From assembly GCA_036501145.1 (NCBI GenBank), contig DASYAV010000182.1, positions 22,584-86,583 of the forward strand: a stretch of DNA of 64,000 nucleotides, read 5' to 3'. The translations under genes were made by a program, and so were the position numbers. Below, piece after piece: positions 23,373-31,555 of the stretch; positions within the stretch are counted from its first letter, which is position 1, and each line of letters begins with the position of its first letter. Source of the stretch: PALSA-505 sp036501145 (GTDB taxonomy: Bacteria > Actinomycetota > Actinomycetes > Streptosporangiales > Streptosporangiaceae). The notes under the pieces were generated by a model. That model worked only from the letters and a program-made list of their open reading frames with translations, had not been told where the DNA came from and made no database searches.

Positions 23373-26360
23373 TCAGCGCCGCCTGCGCCAGTCCAGGCGC
23401 TGCGGTGGCGGGCCCAGGTTCGGCGGCGGCTGCGCGTCGCCGGACCGCCAGCTGCCGGGGACCGGCGCGGGACCGGCGGCCGGGATGGCCGGCGGCTGCT
23501 GGCGGGCAGGCATCTCCGGCGCGTTCCGCGCCTCGTCCAGGGTGAGCCCGGTGGCGGTGGGCAGGCCGATGATGCCCGGGTTGGCGTCGGCGAACACCAC
23601 CCGCCGGTCGCCGCGCGACGCCCAGGCGATGATCACCGCGCTGGGCGGGAGCTGCTGCAGCTCGTGCTGCTCGACCAGGAACTCGCGGGAGCGCTGGGTG
23701 GTCCGCGCCAGCGAGTCGTTGGTGCCGATGGCCCGGGAGGTGTTCAACCCCCATGCGGTGCTCAGGTTGATCCCCTCGGTGATCGACTCGGAGTCGCTGG
23801 TGCCGGTGGATGTGCTCCGGTCCTTGCTTCGTGACCAAGTCGAATTTCCGAACGGCTGAAGCGTGGACTCCGCACTGTGACCCCGGCCGCGGCTGCGGCC
23901 TGACGTCTCACTCGTCGAGGTCGACGTGGACAGCGAGTCGGCCGTGCCGACGGTGCTCGTATAGGAATCGCCGAGGGTGTCGGTCACCGACGTGCCCACG
24001 GTTTCAGTGAGCTGGCTGAGCACGAAACGGTGCTCCGTGCCGATGTGCTCACTGGCCACCTTGGCGTCTTCGGCGTTGCCGAGCCGCATGAACGCGACCG
24101 CCGCGTTCCCCCGGCCGAGCCGCTCCTTGACTTGCGCCGGGATCGAGCGGTAGGCGAGCAGCAGCCCGGTCCGGGTCGCCTCGCAGGCCTCGGTGAGCCG
24201 GTCCAGCACGTCGCCGGGCAGCCGGTCCGCGCCGGCCAGCATCACCGTGTGCTGCCACGGCTGGCCGGCCGGCGCCTGGCGGAGCACGTGGGTGAGCGCG
24301 GTCACCGCGTAGGTGCCGAGCACCTTGTTGCCGAACACCCCGGCCCGCCGGTCGGTGCAGATGACCCGCAGCCTGCTCGGCGGCAGGTCCACCGGATCGG
24401 CGCCCGCCGCGTCCAGCTTGCGCAGCCGGGATTCCATCGCCCAGGCCCGGCCGATCACCACCTGGTCGGCGGCGCTGCGGCCGAACATGCCGGTGATCTG
24501 CTCCAGCTGGTCCGCGCTGAGCAGGCCCGCCCGGATGTCATCCCGGGGGTCGCCGATCTGGCCGAGCGCCCGCAGCGCGGCGGTGGCCTGTGCGATCGTC
24601 GCGGACCCGCCGAACACGCCGAGCAGCCGCTCCAGGATCGCGTTGTCCTGGGCCACGTCGCTGCCGGAGTCCTTTTCCTCGCTGACGCTGACCACCAGCG
24701 ACAGCACGTCGGCCAGTGCCTCGTGGGACAGGCCGGCGCCCAGGTCGAGCCGGGCCAGGTCGGTGGGCAGTATCCAGACCAGCGGGTCGATTCCGGCCCG
24801 CGCACTCACGGCGAGCAGGTCCACGGCGACCGCGCCTTCGGACAGGTCAATCACGGTCAGCTCACCGCCCGCGGTGAGCCGGGACGCCCCGACCACGGTG
24901 AACATGGCCGACCAGCCGGACAGCGTCCCGCCGGCCATGTCGATCCGGTCCACTTCCTCCGGCAGCGCGACCGCGTACCACTGCGGCTGCCGGTCGAATG
25001 CGCCGCGCCGGTCCTGCCACTGGGCGAACCGGCGGGCGTGCTCGGACTGCCAGGCGAACAGGCGGCTCTCCTGCTCGGCGCGGATCTTGCCGAGCCGGCC
25101 CCGCTCCTCCTCGACTCGGGCGCGCAGCGTCTGCTCGCCCTGCCAGACGCCGTACCCGGCGACCCCGGCGCAGGCCAGGCAGGCGATCGCGCCGAGCCAG
25201 CCGAGGGCGACGTTGAGCCAGCCGAGCGCCCACGCCGTCAGCAGCAGCCCGGCCAGCACGATGGCGGCGGCCGCGGCGAGCTTCAGCGGCCGGTCGAGCA
25301 GGTTCTCCTCGCGCCGCTGGGCGGCGACCCAGTCCGGGTTGAGCTGTTCCTGCTCCGGCGGGGTGGGCCGGCGCGGCGGCGGCCCGGGGTCGGGATGCAG
25401 CAGCGCGTGCTGCCAGCCGAGGTAAAGCCGGTCCGGCCGCATCTTCAGCGACGGGGCAGGCGCTGGGGGGCCAGGCGCTGCGGGTCCTGGCGCCGCGGGG
25501 CCAGGCGCCGCAGATCCTGGAGGAACTGCCGCGGCGGTTTCGCCCGGTGCACCAGCCCCGGCTCCCGGTCCCAGGCCCGGATCCGCAGGCGCGTCCGGGG
25601 GAAGCGGCAGGCTGCGCTCGCGGACCAGGCCGGCGTCACCGGCCGGGACATCCCAGGGCGGGGCATCCCAGGAGGCCGACTCGCTCAGGAACCCGGGCGG
25701 CTCCACGTCCTGACCGGGCCCGGCCGGGGTCTGGCCCGGTTCGGCTGGCCCAGGTTCGGCTGGCACTGGCTCGGCTGGCCTGGACGGGGCTGGCCTGGAC
25801 GGGGCTGGCCTGGACGGGGGCGCCGGGCGGCGCCGGCCTGGACGGAGCCGCTTGCCCGGCTCGTGCGACTGGTGCAGCTCGGGAGCCAGTGGCGGTGGAC
25901 TCGCCGAGGCGGGACTCGCACCCGGCGGGTTCGCGGGCGCTGAGGTCGGGGCCGACGAGGTTGGGGCCGACGAGCTCGCGGACGGCGGGCCGCCAGGCGG
26001 TTGGCCGGCAGACGGCGGACCGGCGGGCGGTTGGCCGGCAGGCGGTTGGCCGGCAGACGGCGGGCCGGCAGGTGGTTGGCCGGAGGGTGGTTGGCTGGCG
26101 GCGGATGGGGGGCCGGGCGCCAGGTTGACGGCGGACGGGATCTCAGACGCCGGGCTGGCAGCGGACGGGGGCGCGGGCGGTGGGGTGCCGGCGGGCGAGG
26201 TGCCTGGTGCCGGGCCGCTGGCGGCGGGACGCGTCTCGGGTGCCGGGCTGGCGGCGGGCGCGCTCGCTGCCGATGTGTCCTGGCTGGCGCCGCTGGTGTC
26301 CTCGCCGCGTGGTTCGTCGCCGTTGCTGCCGCGCTCGCCATGCGCGGTTGGCGCCGTCAC
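23373..26360 (-). CDS. Pro-rich/two-span membrane/Ser-Thr-rich protein of a VirD4-HerA operon, 995 residues
   Basis: The GTG at 26358-26360 overlaps the upstream stop codon (GTGA) and gives 995 residues. Residues 1-330 are Pro/Ala/Gly/Ser-rich and disordered, with PPAGQPPSAG-type repeats. A hydrophobic stretch at about 357-403 could form two spans, followed by a charged coiled coil (RARVEEERGRLGKIRAEQESRLF). Residues 450-780 look like a P-loop NTPase fold without a Walker A motif but with a Walker-B-like strand (HTVMLAGADRLPG). Near 785-850 is a Ser/Thr-rich tract (STSTSTSETSG). The function is unknown. A longer frame to 26984 is an artefact through the neighbouring gene. Confidence 0.65.
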   Translation of the reverse strand: MTAPTAHGERGSNGDEPRGEDTSGASQDTSAASAPAASPAPETRPAASGPAPGTSPAGTPPPAPPSAASPASEIPSAVNLAPGPPSAASQPPSGQPPAGPPSAGQPPAGQPPAGPPSAGQPPGGPPSASSSAPTSSAPTSAPANPPGASPASASPPPLAPELHQSHEPGKRLRPGRRRPAPPSRPAPSRPAPSRPAEPVPAEPGPAEPGQTPAGPGQDVEPPGFLSESASWDAPPWDVPAGDAGLVRERSLPLPPDAPADPGLGPGAGAGAPGETAAAVPPGSAAPGPAAPGPAAPGPPAPAPSLKMRPDRLYLGWQHALLHPDPGPPPRRPTPPEQEQLNPDWVAAQRREENLLDRPLKLAAAAAIVLAGLLLTAWALGWLNVALGWLGAIACLACAGVAGYGVWQGEQTLRARVEEERGRLGKIRAEQESRLFAWQSEHARRFAQWQDRRGAFDRQPQWYAVALPEEVDRIDMAGGTLSGWSAMFTVVGASRLTAGGELTVIDLSEGAVAVDLLAVSARAGIDPLVWILPTDLARLDLGAGLSHEALADVLSLVVSVSEEKDSGSDVAQDNAILERLLGVFGGSATIAQATAALRALGQIGDPRDDIRAGLLSADQLEQITGMFGRSAADQVVIGRAWAMESRLRKLDAAGADPVDLPPSRLRVICTDRRAGVFGNKVLGTYAVTALTHVLRQAPAGQPWQHTVMLAGADRLPGDVLDRLTEACEATRTGLLLAYRSIPAQVKERLGRGNAAVAFMRLGNAEDAKVASEHIGTEHRFVLSQLTETVGTSVTDTLGDSYTSTVGTADSLSTSTSTSETSGRSRGRGHSAESTLQPFGNSTWSRSKDRSTSTGTSDSESITEGINLSTAWGLNTSRAIGTNDSLARTTQRSREFLVEQHELQQLPPSAVIIAWASRGDRRVVFADANPGIIGLPTATGLTLDEARNAPEMPARQQPPAIPAAGPAPVPGSWRSGDAQPPPNLGPPPQRLDWRRRR
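25955..26110. repeat. Degenerate GC-rich tandem repeats coding for Gln-Pro-Pro-Ala/Ser-Gly units
   Basis: Units such as GGTTGGCCGGCAGACGGC recur many times with small changes and encode (Q/S)PPAG(P/Q)PPSAG on the minus strand. Such repeats change length by slippage, so this linker probably varies between strains. Confidence 0.7.
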
Positions 26361-28372
26361 GTGGCTCTCCCTTTCTGCACCGCACCCGGACTCTTGTCTA
26401 CCGCGCCGGCCAGGGCTGGATCCACTCCGGCCCCGGCGGCCTGCCGCGCGGTGAGCGGCCGGGTGGGCTGCCGCGGGATCCGCGCGCGTATGGTCAGCCC
26501 CAGCGTAACGAGCCGGCGCCGCGGTCTGGAGACGATCAGCATATGCTCGCCGTTGCCGAGCCTGGTCAGCGCCTGGGCGGGCACTACCGGCCTGCGGACC
26601 AGCCCAAACGGGCCGACCTGGGACAGCTGCCCGGCCGGCTGCCCGGCTGGCTGGCCGGGCTGTGGTCCTGGCGCCGCGGTCTGCTGGGACATCAGCCAGG
26701 CACCGGCGGCGGTCTGTGCCTGCGGCCGGGATCCGGCCGCACGGGGCCGTGGGCCGGCCGGCACGGCCAGTTCGGCGCCGACCGGGACGAGCTTCTCCCC
26801 GGTCAGGCCGGCGAAGTGCTCGGCGGCGGCGGTATCGATGAGCCGGTGCACCACCAGCACGTTCGCGTGGCTGGCCAGCGCCTGCGCCTGCTCCGCCGAG
26901 GTGGTGGTGAGCAGGGCCGGCAGGCCGGACGAAGCACCGCGGTTGATCAGCTCGGCCAGGGCGGCGGGGGCCATCCCGGCGCATTCATCGAACCAGACCA
27001 GCCCGTCGCCCGGCACCCCGATCCGGCGCAGTTCCGCGCCGACCGCCAGCACGTCGTGCGCGACCAGGCCGGCCATGGTGACCGCGGCCCGGCCGAGGCG
27101 GGCCGCGTCCGCGGCGAACAGCACGACCGCCCGTTCCCGCACCACCCGGCCGAGGTCAACCCTGGTGCCCGGGCCGGGCGCGAGCCACCGGCCGACGGGT
27201 GAAGCGCGCAGCTCGTTTAGCTGCTCGGCCAGTGCCGCGGTGATCCGCGGGTCGGCCTCCACCAGGCTGGCCGACACCTTCACCCGTTCGGCGAGCGCCT
27301 GCCGCCGCGGGTAGTAACCGGGCACGTGGTCCATCCGGGCCCGCAGCGCGGCCGGCTGGAGCAGGTGCACCACCTCGTCCAGCATCGCGGTCCGGGGGTC
27401 GCCCGGCGCCGCGTCCAGCACCGCGAACAGGTCGTTGAGGTAGGCGGCACAGCTGCGCCGGTAGGACTCGGGCGCGCCGGTCCAGTCGGCCATGCCCATG
27501 ACCAGCGAGGTCCGCCGGGCGGGGTCGCCGCCGCGGAGCGGGTCGTAGAAGCCTGAGCCCGGGAACTCATACAGCGGGGTCCGGGTGGCGGCACACACCG
27601 CGCGGAGCGACTCGGCCAGTTCCTGGCTGCCGCCCAGCTCGACGGCGATCACCGGCTTGCGGCGCCGGACGGCGGCGTGCACGAACTGGAAGCTGGTGGT
27701 GCTGGTGCCCGAGCCCGGCGACCCGGCGCACAGCACGCCGTCGGCCGCCTCCGCCCAGGACACCGCGACCCGCCAGCCGGTGACCGCGTCCAGCCCGAGG
27801 CAGGTGCCGTCGCGGGTGACCACGCCGCCGGAGGAGATGAACCGCAGCAGGTACATGCGGCGCAGATAGGTCAGCAGGCCGGGACGGTAGCCGGGCAGCT
27901 TCCACTCATCGGTGTGCAGCCAGCCGAGCCAGGCGGCCAGCGCGGCCTCGCCGGACGCGGCGATCAGCGCCAGCGGAAACTGCTGCCACAGCCAGTGACC
28001 CATGCCGGCGTAGGCCGTCCCGAGGTGCACGATCCGGCCCGGGTGCCCGCCGATGCCGCCGAGGTAGGCGGCAATCTGCCCGGGCCCGGCGGTGAATCCG
28101 TCCCAGGCCTTGCCGACCCCCTCGCCCAGTGCCCACAGCGCGCCGATCAGCGCCGGCGCGGCCAGCCACTGCGGCCGCCATCTGGTCATCCGGGCCGTGC
28201 CGTGGAAGATGACCGCCAGGACGAGCGTGAGCTGCGCGAACAGCAGGTGCACGATCAGCGCGACCACCGCGCAGGCAGCAACGATCTCGGCGCGGCGCGG
28301 GGTATCCCCGGGGATCAGATATCGCCCGGGCCGCGGCACGCGGTCAGCCGCGGTTACGGGTTCGGCAGGCAT
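26357..28372 (-). CDS. VirD4/TraG-like membrane coupling ATPase with degenerate Walker A
   Basis: This 671-residue protein has hydrophobic segments at about residues 28-60 and 68-85, then a VirD4/TraM-recognition-like NTPase core. The P-loop position reads CAGSPGSGTSTT near residue 220: the invariant Lys of GxxGxGK(S/T) is Thr. Walker B (GLVWFDECAGM, near residue 459) is intact. The C-terminal 130 residues are Gln/Pro/Ala-rich. No relaxase, pilin or other type IV secretion gene is nearby. Its stop overlaps the start of the 995-residue gene. It may bind but not hydrolyse nucleotide, or partner with the intact HerA-like ATPase. Confidence 0.72.
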   Translation of the reverse strand: MPAEPVTAADRVPRPGRYLIPGDTPRRAEIVAACAVVALIVHLLFAQLTLVLAVIFHGTARMTRWRPQWLAAPALIGALWALGEGVGKAWDGFTAGPGQIAAYLGGIGGHPGRIVHLGTAYAGMGHWLWQQFPLALIAASGEAALAAWLGWLHTDEWKLPGYRPGLLTYLRRMYLLRFISSGGVVTRDGTCLGLDAVTGWRVAVSWAEAADGVLCAGSPGSGTSTTSFQFVHAAVRRRKPVIAVELGGSQELAESLRAVCAATRTPLYEFPGSGFYDPLRGGDPARRTSLVMGMADWTGAPESYRRSCAAYLNDLFAVLDAAPGDPRTAMLDEVVHLLQPAALRARMDHVPGYYPRRQALAERVKVSASLVEADPRITAALAEQLNELRASPVGRWLAPGPGTRVDLGRVVRERAVVLFAADAARLGRAAVTMAGLVAHDVLAVGAELRRIGVPGDGLVWFDECAGMAPAALAELINRGASSGLPALLTTTSAEQAQALASHANVLVVHRLIDTAAAEHFAGLTGEKLVPVGAELAVPAGPRPRAAGSRPQAQTAAGAWLMSQQTAAPGPQPGQPAGQPAGQLSQVGPFGLVRRPVVPAQALTRLGNGEHMLIVSRPRRRLVTLGLTIRARIPRQPTRPLTARQAAGAGVDPALAGAVDKSPGAVQKGRAT

Positions 28373-28477
28373 TACGGGTAAAGGTTCCCAGTCCTCCGCC
28401 GCATGTGTCTACAAATGCCACTCAAAACCGGCTGGCCTGCACCGGCCCGGCCGGTTCGGCCGGCACGTCAAGATCCG

Positions 28478-29341
28478 CTATACGCTCCGCATGTTAGTCC
28501 AGCCGTCGTCATCCTCGCCGGCCAGCAGGCGGGCTGGCGGCGGCGGCTGCGGTGATTCGACCACGACCCGGAACAGATCCGGCCGCAGCACCGCGGTGGC
28601 CAGCGCGACCGGGCAGCCTTCCGCGCTGTCGTAGCGGACCGTCACGTTGACCGCGGGCTGGCCAGCCGGCAGCCGCAGGCTGCGCGCCACCGAGGGGGCG
28701 GGCGGCTGCAGCTCGACGTACAGCCCGGCGGGGTGGGCCGGCCCGACCGGCGGGATCTGCTGGTCCGGCGGCGCCGGGGCGAGGACACTCTGCGGGGCCT
28801 TCAGCACATCCGCGAACGTCGGCACGCTGCCGTCGGGCGCCGGCTGCTCCACCGGCAGGTAGGTCGCGGAGAAGGCGGCCGGGTCGCCGCCGGAGGTCCA
28901 CAGGCAGCGCACGACGCACACCGAGTCCCCGGGCGGCAGGCCGAGCGCGCCGCCGATGTCCTCCGGCACCCGCCGCACCGACACGTGCCGGGAGGCACAC
29001 ACGACCGACATGCCCATCGGATCGATCGAGGCCTTCAGATCCGGCTGCCCCTCCAGCTGGATCAGGTAGTCCGCCGGGCTGGCCCGGTAGACCTGGCCAT
29101 CGGGCAGGCGGCGCAGCAGGTGCCGCGCGGCCAGCTCCTCGATGGCCGCCTCCATCTCGACCGGGCTCACCCCGTACCGCCGGGCGAGCGCGCTGCGCCT
29201 GGGCAGCCGCCAGCCCGGCTCGTGGTGCACCAGGGCGGACGCCACCCGGTCGGCGAGGACGTGCGCGGCCGGCCGGTCTTCGGAAGGCCCGGATTCCCCC
29301 ATCCGCGCGGCCAGTCCCGCTGCGTTTTCCGGACGGTTCAT
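28478..29341 (-). CDS. GntR-family transcriptional regulator with effector-binding domain
   Basis: This 287-residue protein has an N-terminal GntR winged helix (VLADRVASALVHHEPGWRLPRRSALARRYGVSPVEMEAAIEELAARHLLRRLPDGQVYRA, residues 28-88) and a C-terminal UTRA-like ligand domain. It is the first gene of the minus-strand run that continues into the VirD4-like gene 105 bp later, so it probably controls that operon and itself. The ligand is unknown. Confidence 0.82.
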   Translation of the reverse strand: MNRPENAAGLAARMGESGPSEDRPAAHVLADRVASALVHHEPGWRLPRRSALARRYGVSPVEMEAAIEELAARHLLRRLPDGQVYRASPADYLIQLEGQPDLKASIDPMGMSVVCASRHVSVRRVPEDIGGALGLPPGDSVCVVRCLWTSGGDPAAFSATYLPVEQPAPDGSVPTFADVLKAPQSVLAPAPPDQQIPPVGPAHPAGLYVELQPPAPSVARSLRLPAGQPAVNVTVRYDSAEGCPVALATAVLRPDLFRVVVESPQPPPPARLLAGEDDDGWTNMRSV

Positions 29342-29600
29342 GATTGCGGATGGCGCCGGGAGATCGTGAGCGGGGCGACGAGCGAGTTGGCCAGGGGCCC
29401 GGCCGGAGCCGGGCCTGCAGGATGGGGCTCAGTCGGCACCATGTCCCCTCGCTCAGGTCGTCGCTGTGATGAAGGGGCACCCACAGGGCCCCTCGGCTCA
29501 TCCTTTCCTAGGCACCGCAGGTATCGCGTGGCTGAATTCGCGTTGAAACAGAGGGCGAAGAATAGGTGAACCAAAGACAAATGATGAGCGTGAGGACGCG
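29342..29600. other. Intergenic region between the DUF1416 operon end and gntR
   Basis: About 260 bp upstream of gntR and downstream of the terminator hairpin, with no credible coding potential. It presumably holds the promoter of the GntR-VirD4-HerA operon, but I could not pick a palindromic GntR operator with confidence. Confidence 0.5.
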
Positions 29601-29642
29601 GCGACGGCGCCGGCCCCGAGGGCACGGGGCCGGCGCCGTCGC
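29601..29642. terminator. Strong hairpin downstream of the DUF1416 gene
   Basis: GCGACGGCGCCGGCCCC (29601-29617) and its exact complement (29626-29642) make a 17-bp perfect stem with an 8-base loop. It lies 30 bp beyond the stop of the sulfurtransferase operon. There is no U-tract, which is common for GC-rich actinomycete terminators. Confidence 0.7.
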
Positions 29643-29671
29643 AGGTGCGCCAGGGACTGCTGTGCGGCGAA

Positions 29672-29980
29672 CTACAGCGACACGTCCACCTTCGTCAGGT
29701 GGCCGATGTCGGCGCTGACCGAGCGCTCCGCGGTCAGCCCGCCGGGGGCGAGCACGCGGACGGTCCAGGTGCCCGGGGCGGCGAAGAAACGGAACCCGCC
29801 GTCCTCGCCGAGCGGCACCTCGGCCACGAAGTCGCCGCCGGAGTTGAGCAGCCGGGCGTACCCGGGGGTCACCGCGGTGCCGCCGCGGGTCACCTGCCCC
29901 TGCACTACCGCCTGGTTGCCCACGTCGGCGGGCAGCGCGGCCCCGCCGGCCGGGGCGCCGCAGCCATCGCCGCCGCTCAC
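29672..29980 (-). CDS. DUF1416 protein, partner of the sulfurtransferase
   Basis: This 102-residue protein has a carboxypeptidase-regulatory-like beta-sandwich sequence (VQGQVTRGGTAVTPGYARLLNSGGDFVAEVPLGEDGGFRFFAAPGTWTVRVL). The N-terminus MSGGDGCGAPAGG carries the Cys-Gly-Ala element usual in DUF1416 proteins of Streptomyces. The GTG start at 29978-29980 overlaps the sulfurtransferase stop as GTGA, so the two proteins are probably made together. The biochemical role is unknown. Confidence 0.85.
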   Translation of the reverse strand: MSGGDGCGAPAGGAALPADVGNQAVVQGQVTRGGTAVTPGYARLLNSGGDFVAEVPLGEDGGFRFFAAPGTWTVRVLAPGGLTAERSVSADIGHLTKVDVSL

Positions 29981-30816
29981 TTGGCCTCCCCCAGCTCGAT
30001 CGGCACGCCGACCAGCGAGCCGTACTCGGTCCACGAGCCGTCGTAGTTCTTCACGCTGGACTGGCCGAGCAGCTCGTGCAGCGCGAACCAGGTGTGCGCG
30101 GAACGTTCGCCGATCCGGCAGTAGGCGATGGTGTCCTTGTTGAGGTCCACACCGGCGCCGGAATAGAGGTCGCGCAGCTCGTCGTCGGACTTGAACGTGC
30201 CGTCCTCGTTGGCCGCCTTCGACCACGGGATGTTGCGCGCGCTCGTTATGTGGCCCGGCCGCTGCGCCGACTCCTGCGGCAGGTGCGCGGGCGCGAGCAG
30301 CTTGCCGCTGAACTCGTCAGGCGAGCGCACGTCGACCAGGTTCTTGACGTTGATGGCCGCGACAACCTCGTCGCGGTGCGCCCGGATGGACGAGTCCTGC
30401 TCGGACGCCTGGTAGCTGGTCTTGGCGCGGCTGGGCACGTCGGTGACCAGCTCGCGGGACTCCAGCTCCCACTTCTTCCTGCCGCCGTCGAGCAGCTTGA
30501 CGTCGCGGTGCCCGTACAGCCGGAAGTACCAGTAGGCGTAGGCCGCGAACCAGTTGTTGTTGCCGCCGTACAGCACCACGGTGTCATCGTTGCCGATGCC
30601 CCGCTCGGACAGCAGCGCCTCGAAGCCGGCCCGGTCCACGAAGTCGCGGCGCACCGGGTCCTGCAGGTCGGTCTTCCAGTCCACCTTGACCGCGTTGCGG
30701 ATGTGGCCCTTGTCGTAGGCCGAGGTGTCCTCGTCCACCTCGACCACGACGACGTTCGGGTCCGTCAGGTGCTGCTCCACCCAGCCGGCGTCCACGAGCA
30801 CGTCGGAACGGCTCAT
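29977..30816 (-). CDS. Thiosulfate sulfurtransferase (two-domain rhodanese)
   Basis: This 279-residue enzyme has two rhodanese domains; the active-site Cys is in AYCRIGERSAHTWFAL in the second (near residue 233), and the N-terminal domain is inactive. It transfers sulfane sulfur from thiosulfate to cyanide or thiols, and is called CysA/SseC-type in mycobacteria and Streptomyces. The start at 30814-30816 overlaps the DUF4395 stop (ATGA). A Cys-containing leader peptide upstream of the operon suggests control by cysteine supply. Confidence 0.93.
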   Translation of the reverse strand: MSRSDVLVDAGWVEQHLTDPNVVVVEVDEDTSAYDKGHIRNAVKVDWKTDLQDPVRRDFVDRAGFEALLSERGIGNDDTVVLYGGNNNWFAAYAYWYFRLYGHRDVKLLDGGRKKWELESRELVTDVPSRAKTSYQASEQDSSIRAHRDEVVAAINVKNLVDVRSPDEFSGKLLAPAHLPQESAQRPGHITSARNIPWSKAANEDGTFKSDDELRDLYSGAGVDLNKDTIAYCRIGERSAHTWFALHELLGQSSVKNYDGSWTEYGSLVGVPIELGEAK

Positions 30817-31268
30817 GCGGGAACCTCCTTGTCTCCTTCTGCGGGCAGCGGCCTCCGGCCGCCGGACCGCATTCGTTGAATGATCAGATACATCTCGCAG
30901 CCCAGGCACAGGCCGAAGGCCGCGTTGAGAAACGCCGCGGCGAGCGCGAACGCGGTGGCCGTGATGCCCAGCGCGGTCACCCCCGTCGAGTAGCCGATGA
31001 CGCCGATCACGGTGAAGACCGCCCCCACCCCCTGGGCGAACCGTGGCGGCGGCTCGGGCTCGAGCTCGCTGGGCGGCCCGAGCCTGGGCCGGACCAGCCA
31101 GCGGTAGATCATGCCGTACGGCGCGTAGCGCAGCCCGAACCCGGCACCCAGGGCGAACACCAGGGCCTGCGCTCCCAGCAGCCATCCGCTGCCGGTGATC
31201 AGCACGATGGCGAGGACGACGGTGGAAAGGACAGCACCGAACCGCGCACCTCTGGGGTCGATGTCCAT
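30813..31268 (-). CDS. DUF4395 membrane protein
   Basis: This 151-residue protein has about four transmembrane segments and the DUF4395 pattern IDPRGARFGAVLSTVVLAIVL at the N-terminus, with FLNAAFGLCLGCEMYLIIQR near the C-terminus. The LCLGCEMY motif holds two cysteines in the membrane. DUF4395 genes recur next to rhodaneses and thioredoxins in actinobacteria, so a role in thiol or sulfur transport is a reasonable inference. It is the first structural gene after the leader peptide. Confidence 0.85.
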   Translation of the reverse strand: MDIDPRGARFGAVLSTVVLAIVLITGSGWLLGAQALVFALGAGFGLRYAPYGMIYRWLVRPRLGPPSELEPEPPPRFAQGVGAVFTVIGVIGYSTGVTALGITATAFALAAAFLNAAFGLCLGCEMYLIIQRMRSGGRRPLPAEGDKEVPA

Positions 31269-31409
31269 CTGCCATCCTCCTTGTGCCCGGCACCCAGGGT
31301 TCTACCCAGTGCGCTCAGCGCATTCAGGTTATCCCCGAAGGCAACCGGTAATATAGGGATTGTGGCTCCTCACGGCGGCTGCGATGGGCGCGCAAGGTTG
31401 GCGCCCCGC

Positions 31410-31496
31410 TCAGGGACAGAGTGCGGTCGCCACCCGGCAGAAATCCACAGCACGCCGCCTGGTCAGCGTCTGCACCCCGCTGGCCAGCATCTGCAT
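31410..31496 (-). CDS. Cysteine-containing regulatory leader peptide of the sulfurtransferase operon
   Basis: A 28-codon ORF (ATG at 31494-31496, with alternative starts at 31490 and GTG 31475) ends in RRAVDFCRVATALCP and TGA. The pattern RRAVDLCRVATALC is that of the putative leader peptides found ahead of sulfur-assimilation operons in Streptomyces and of Cys-attenuator uORFs in mycobacteria. It lies 142 bp upstream of DUF4395 on the same strand. Ribosome stalling at the Cys codons when cysteine is low would relieve attenuation of DUF4395-sulfurtransferase-DUF1416. Confidence 0.75.
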   Translation of the reverse strand: MQMLASGVQTLTRRRAVDFCRVATALCP

Positions 31497-31555
31497 CCGG
31501 TGGAAAGCCACGTACCCGATGCTATGTGCGGGCGGCCGGCCTGTCACTCCCATAC

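Noticed and set aside
23373..26984. A 1203-residue version of the Pro-rich protein
   Set aside because: Residues before the GTG at 26360 lie out of frame over the end of the VirD4-like gene, and the GTGA overlap supports the shorter start.
29601..29642. An inverted repeat as an attachment site
   Set aside because: The perfect stem lies right behind an operon end with no integrase nearby, so it is better read as a terminator.
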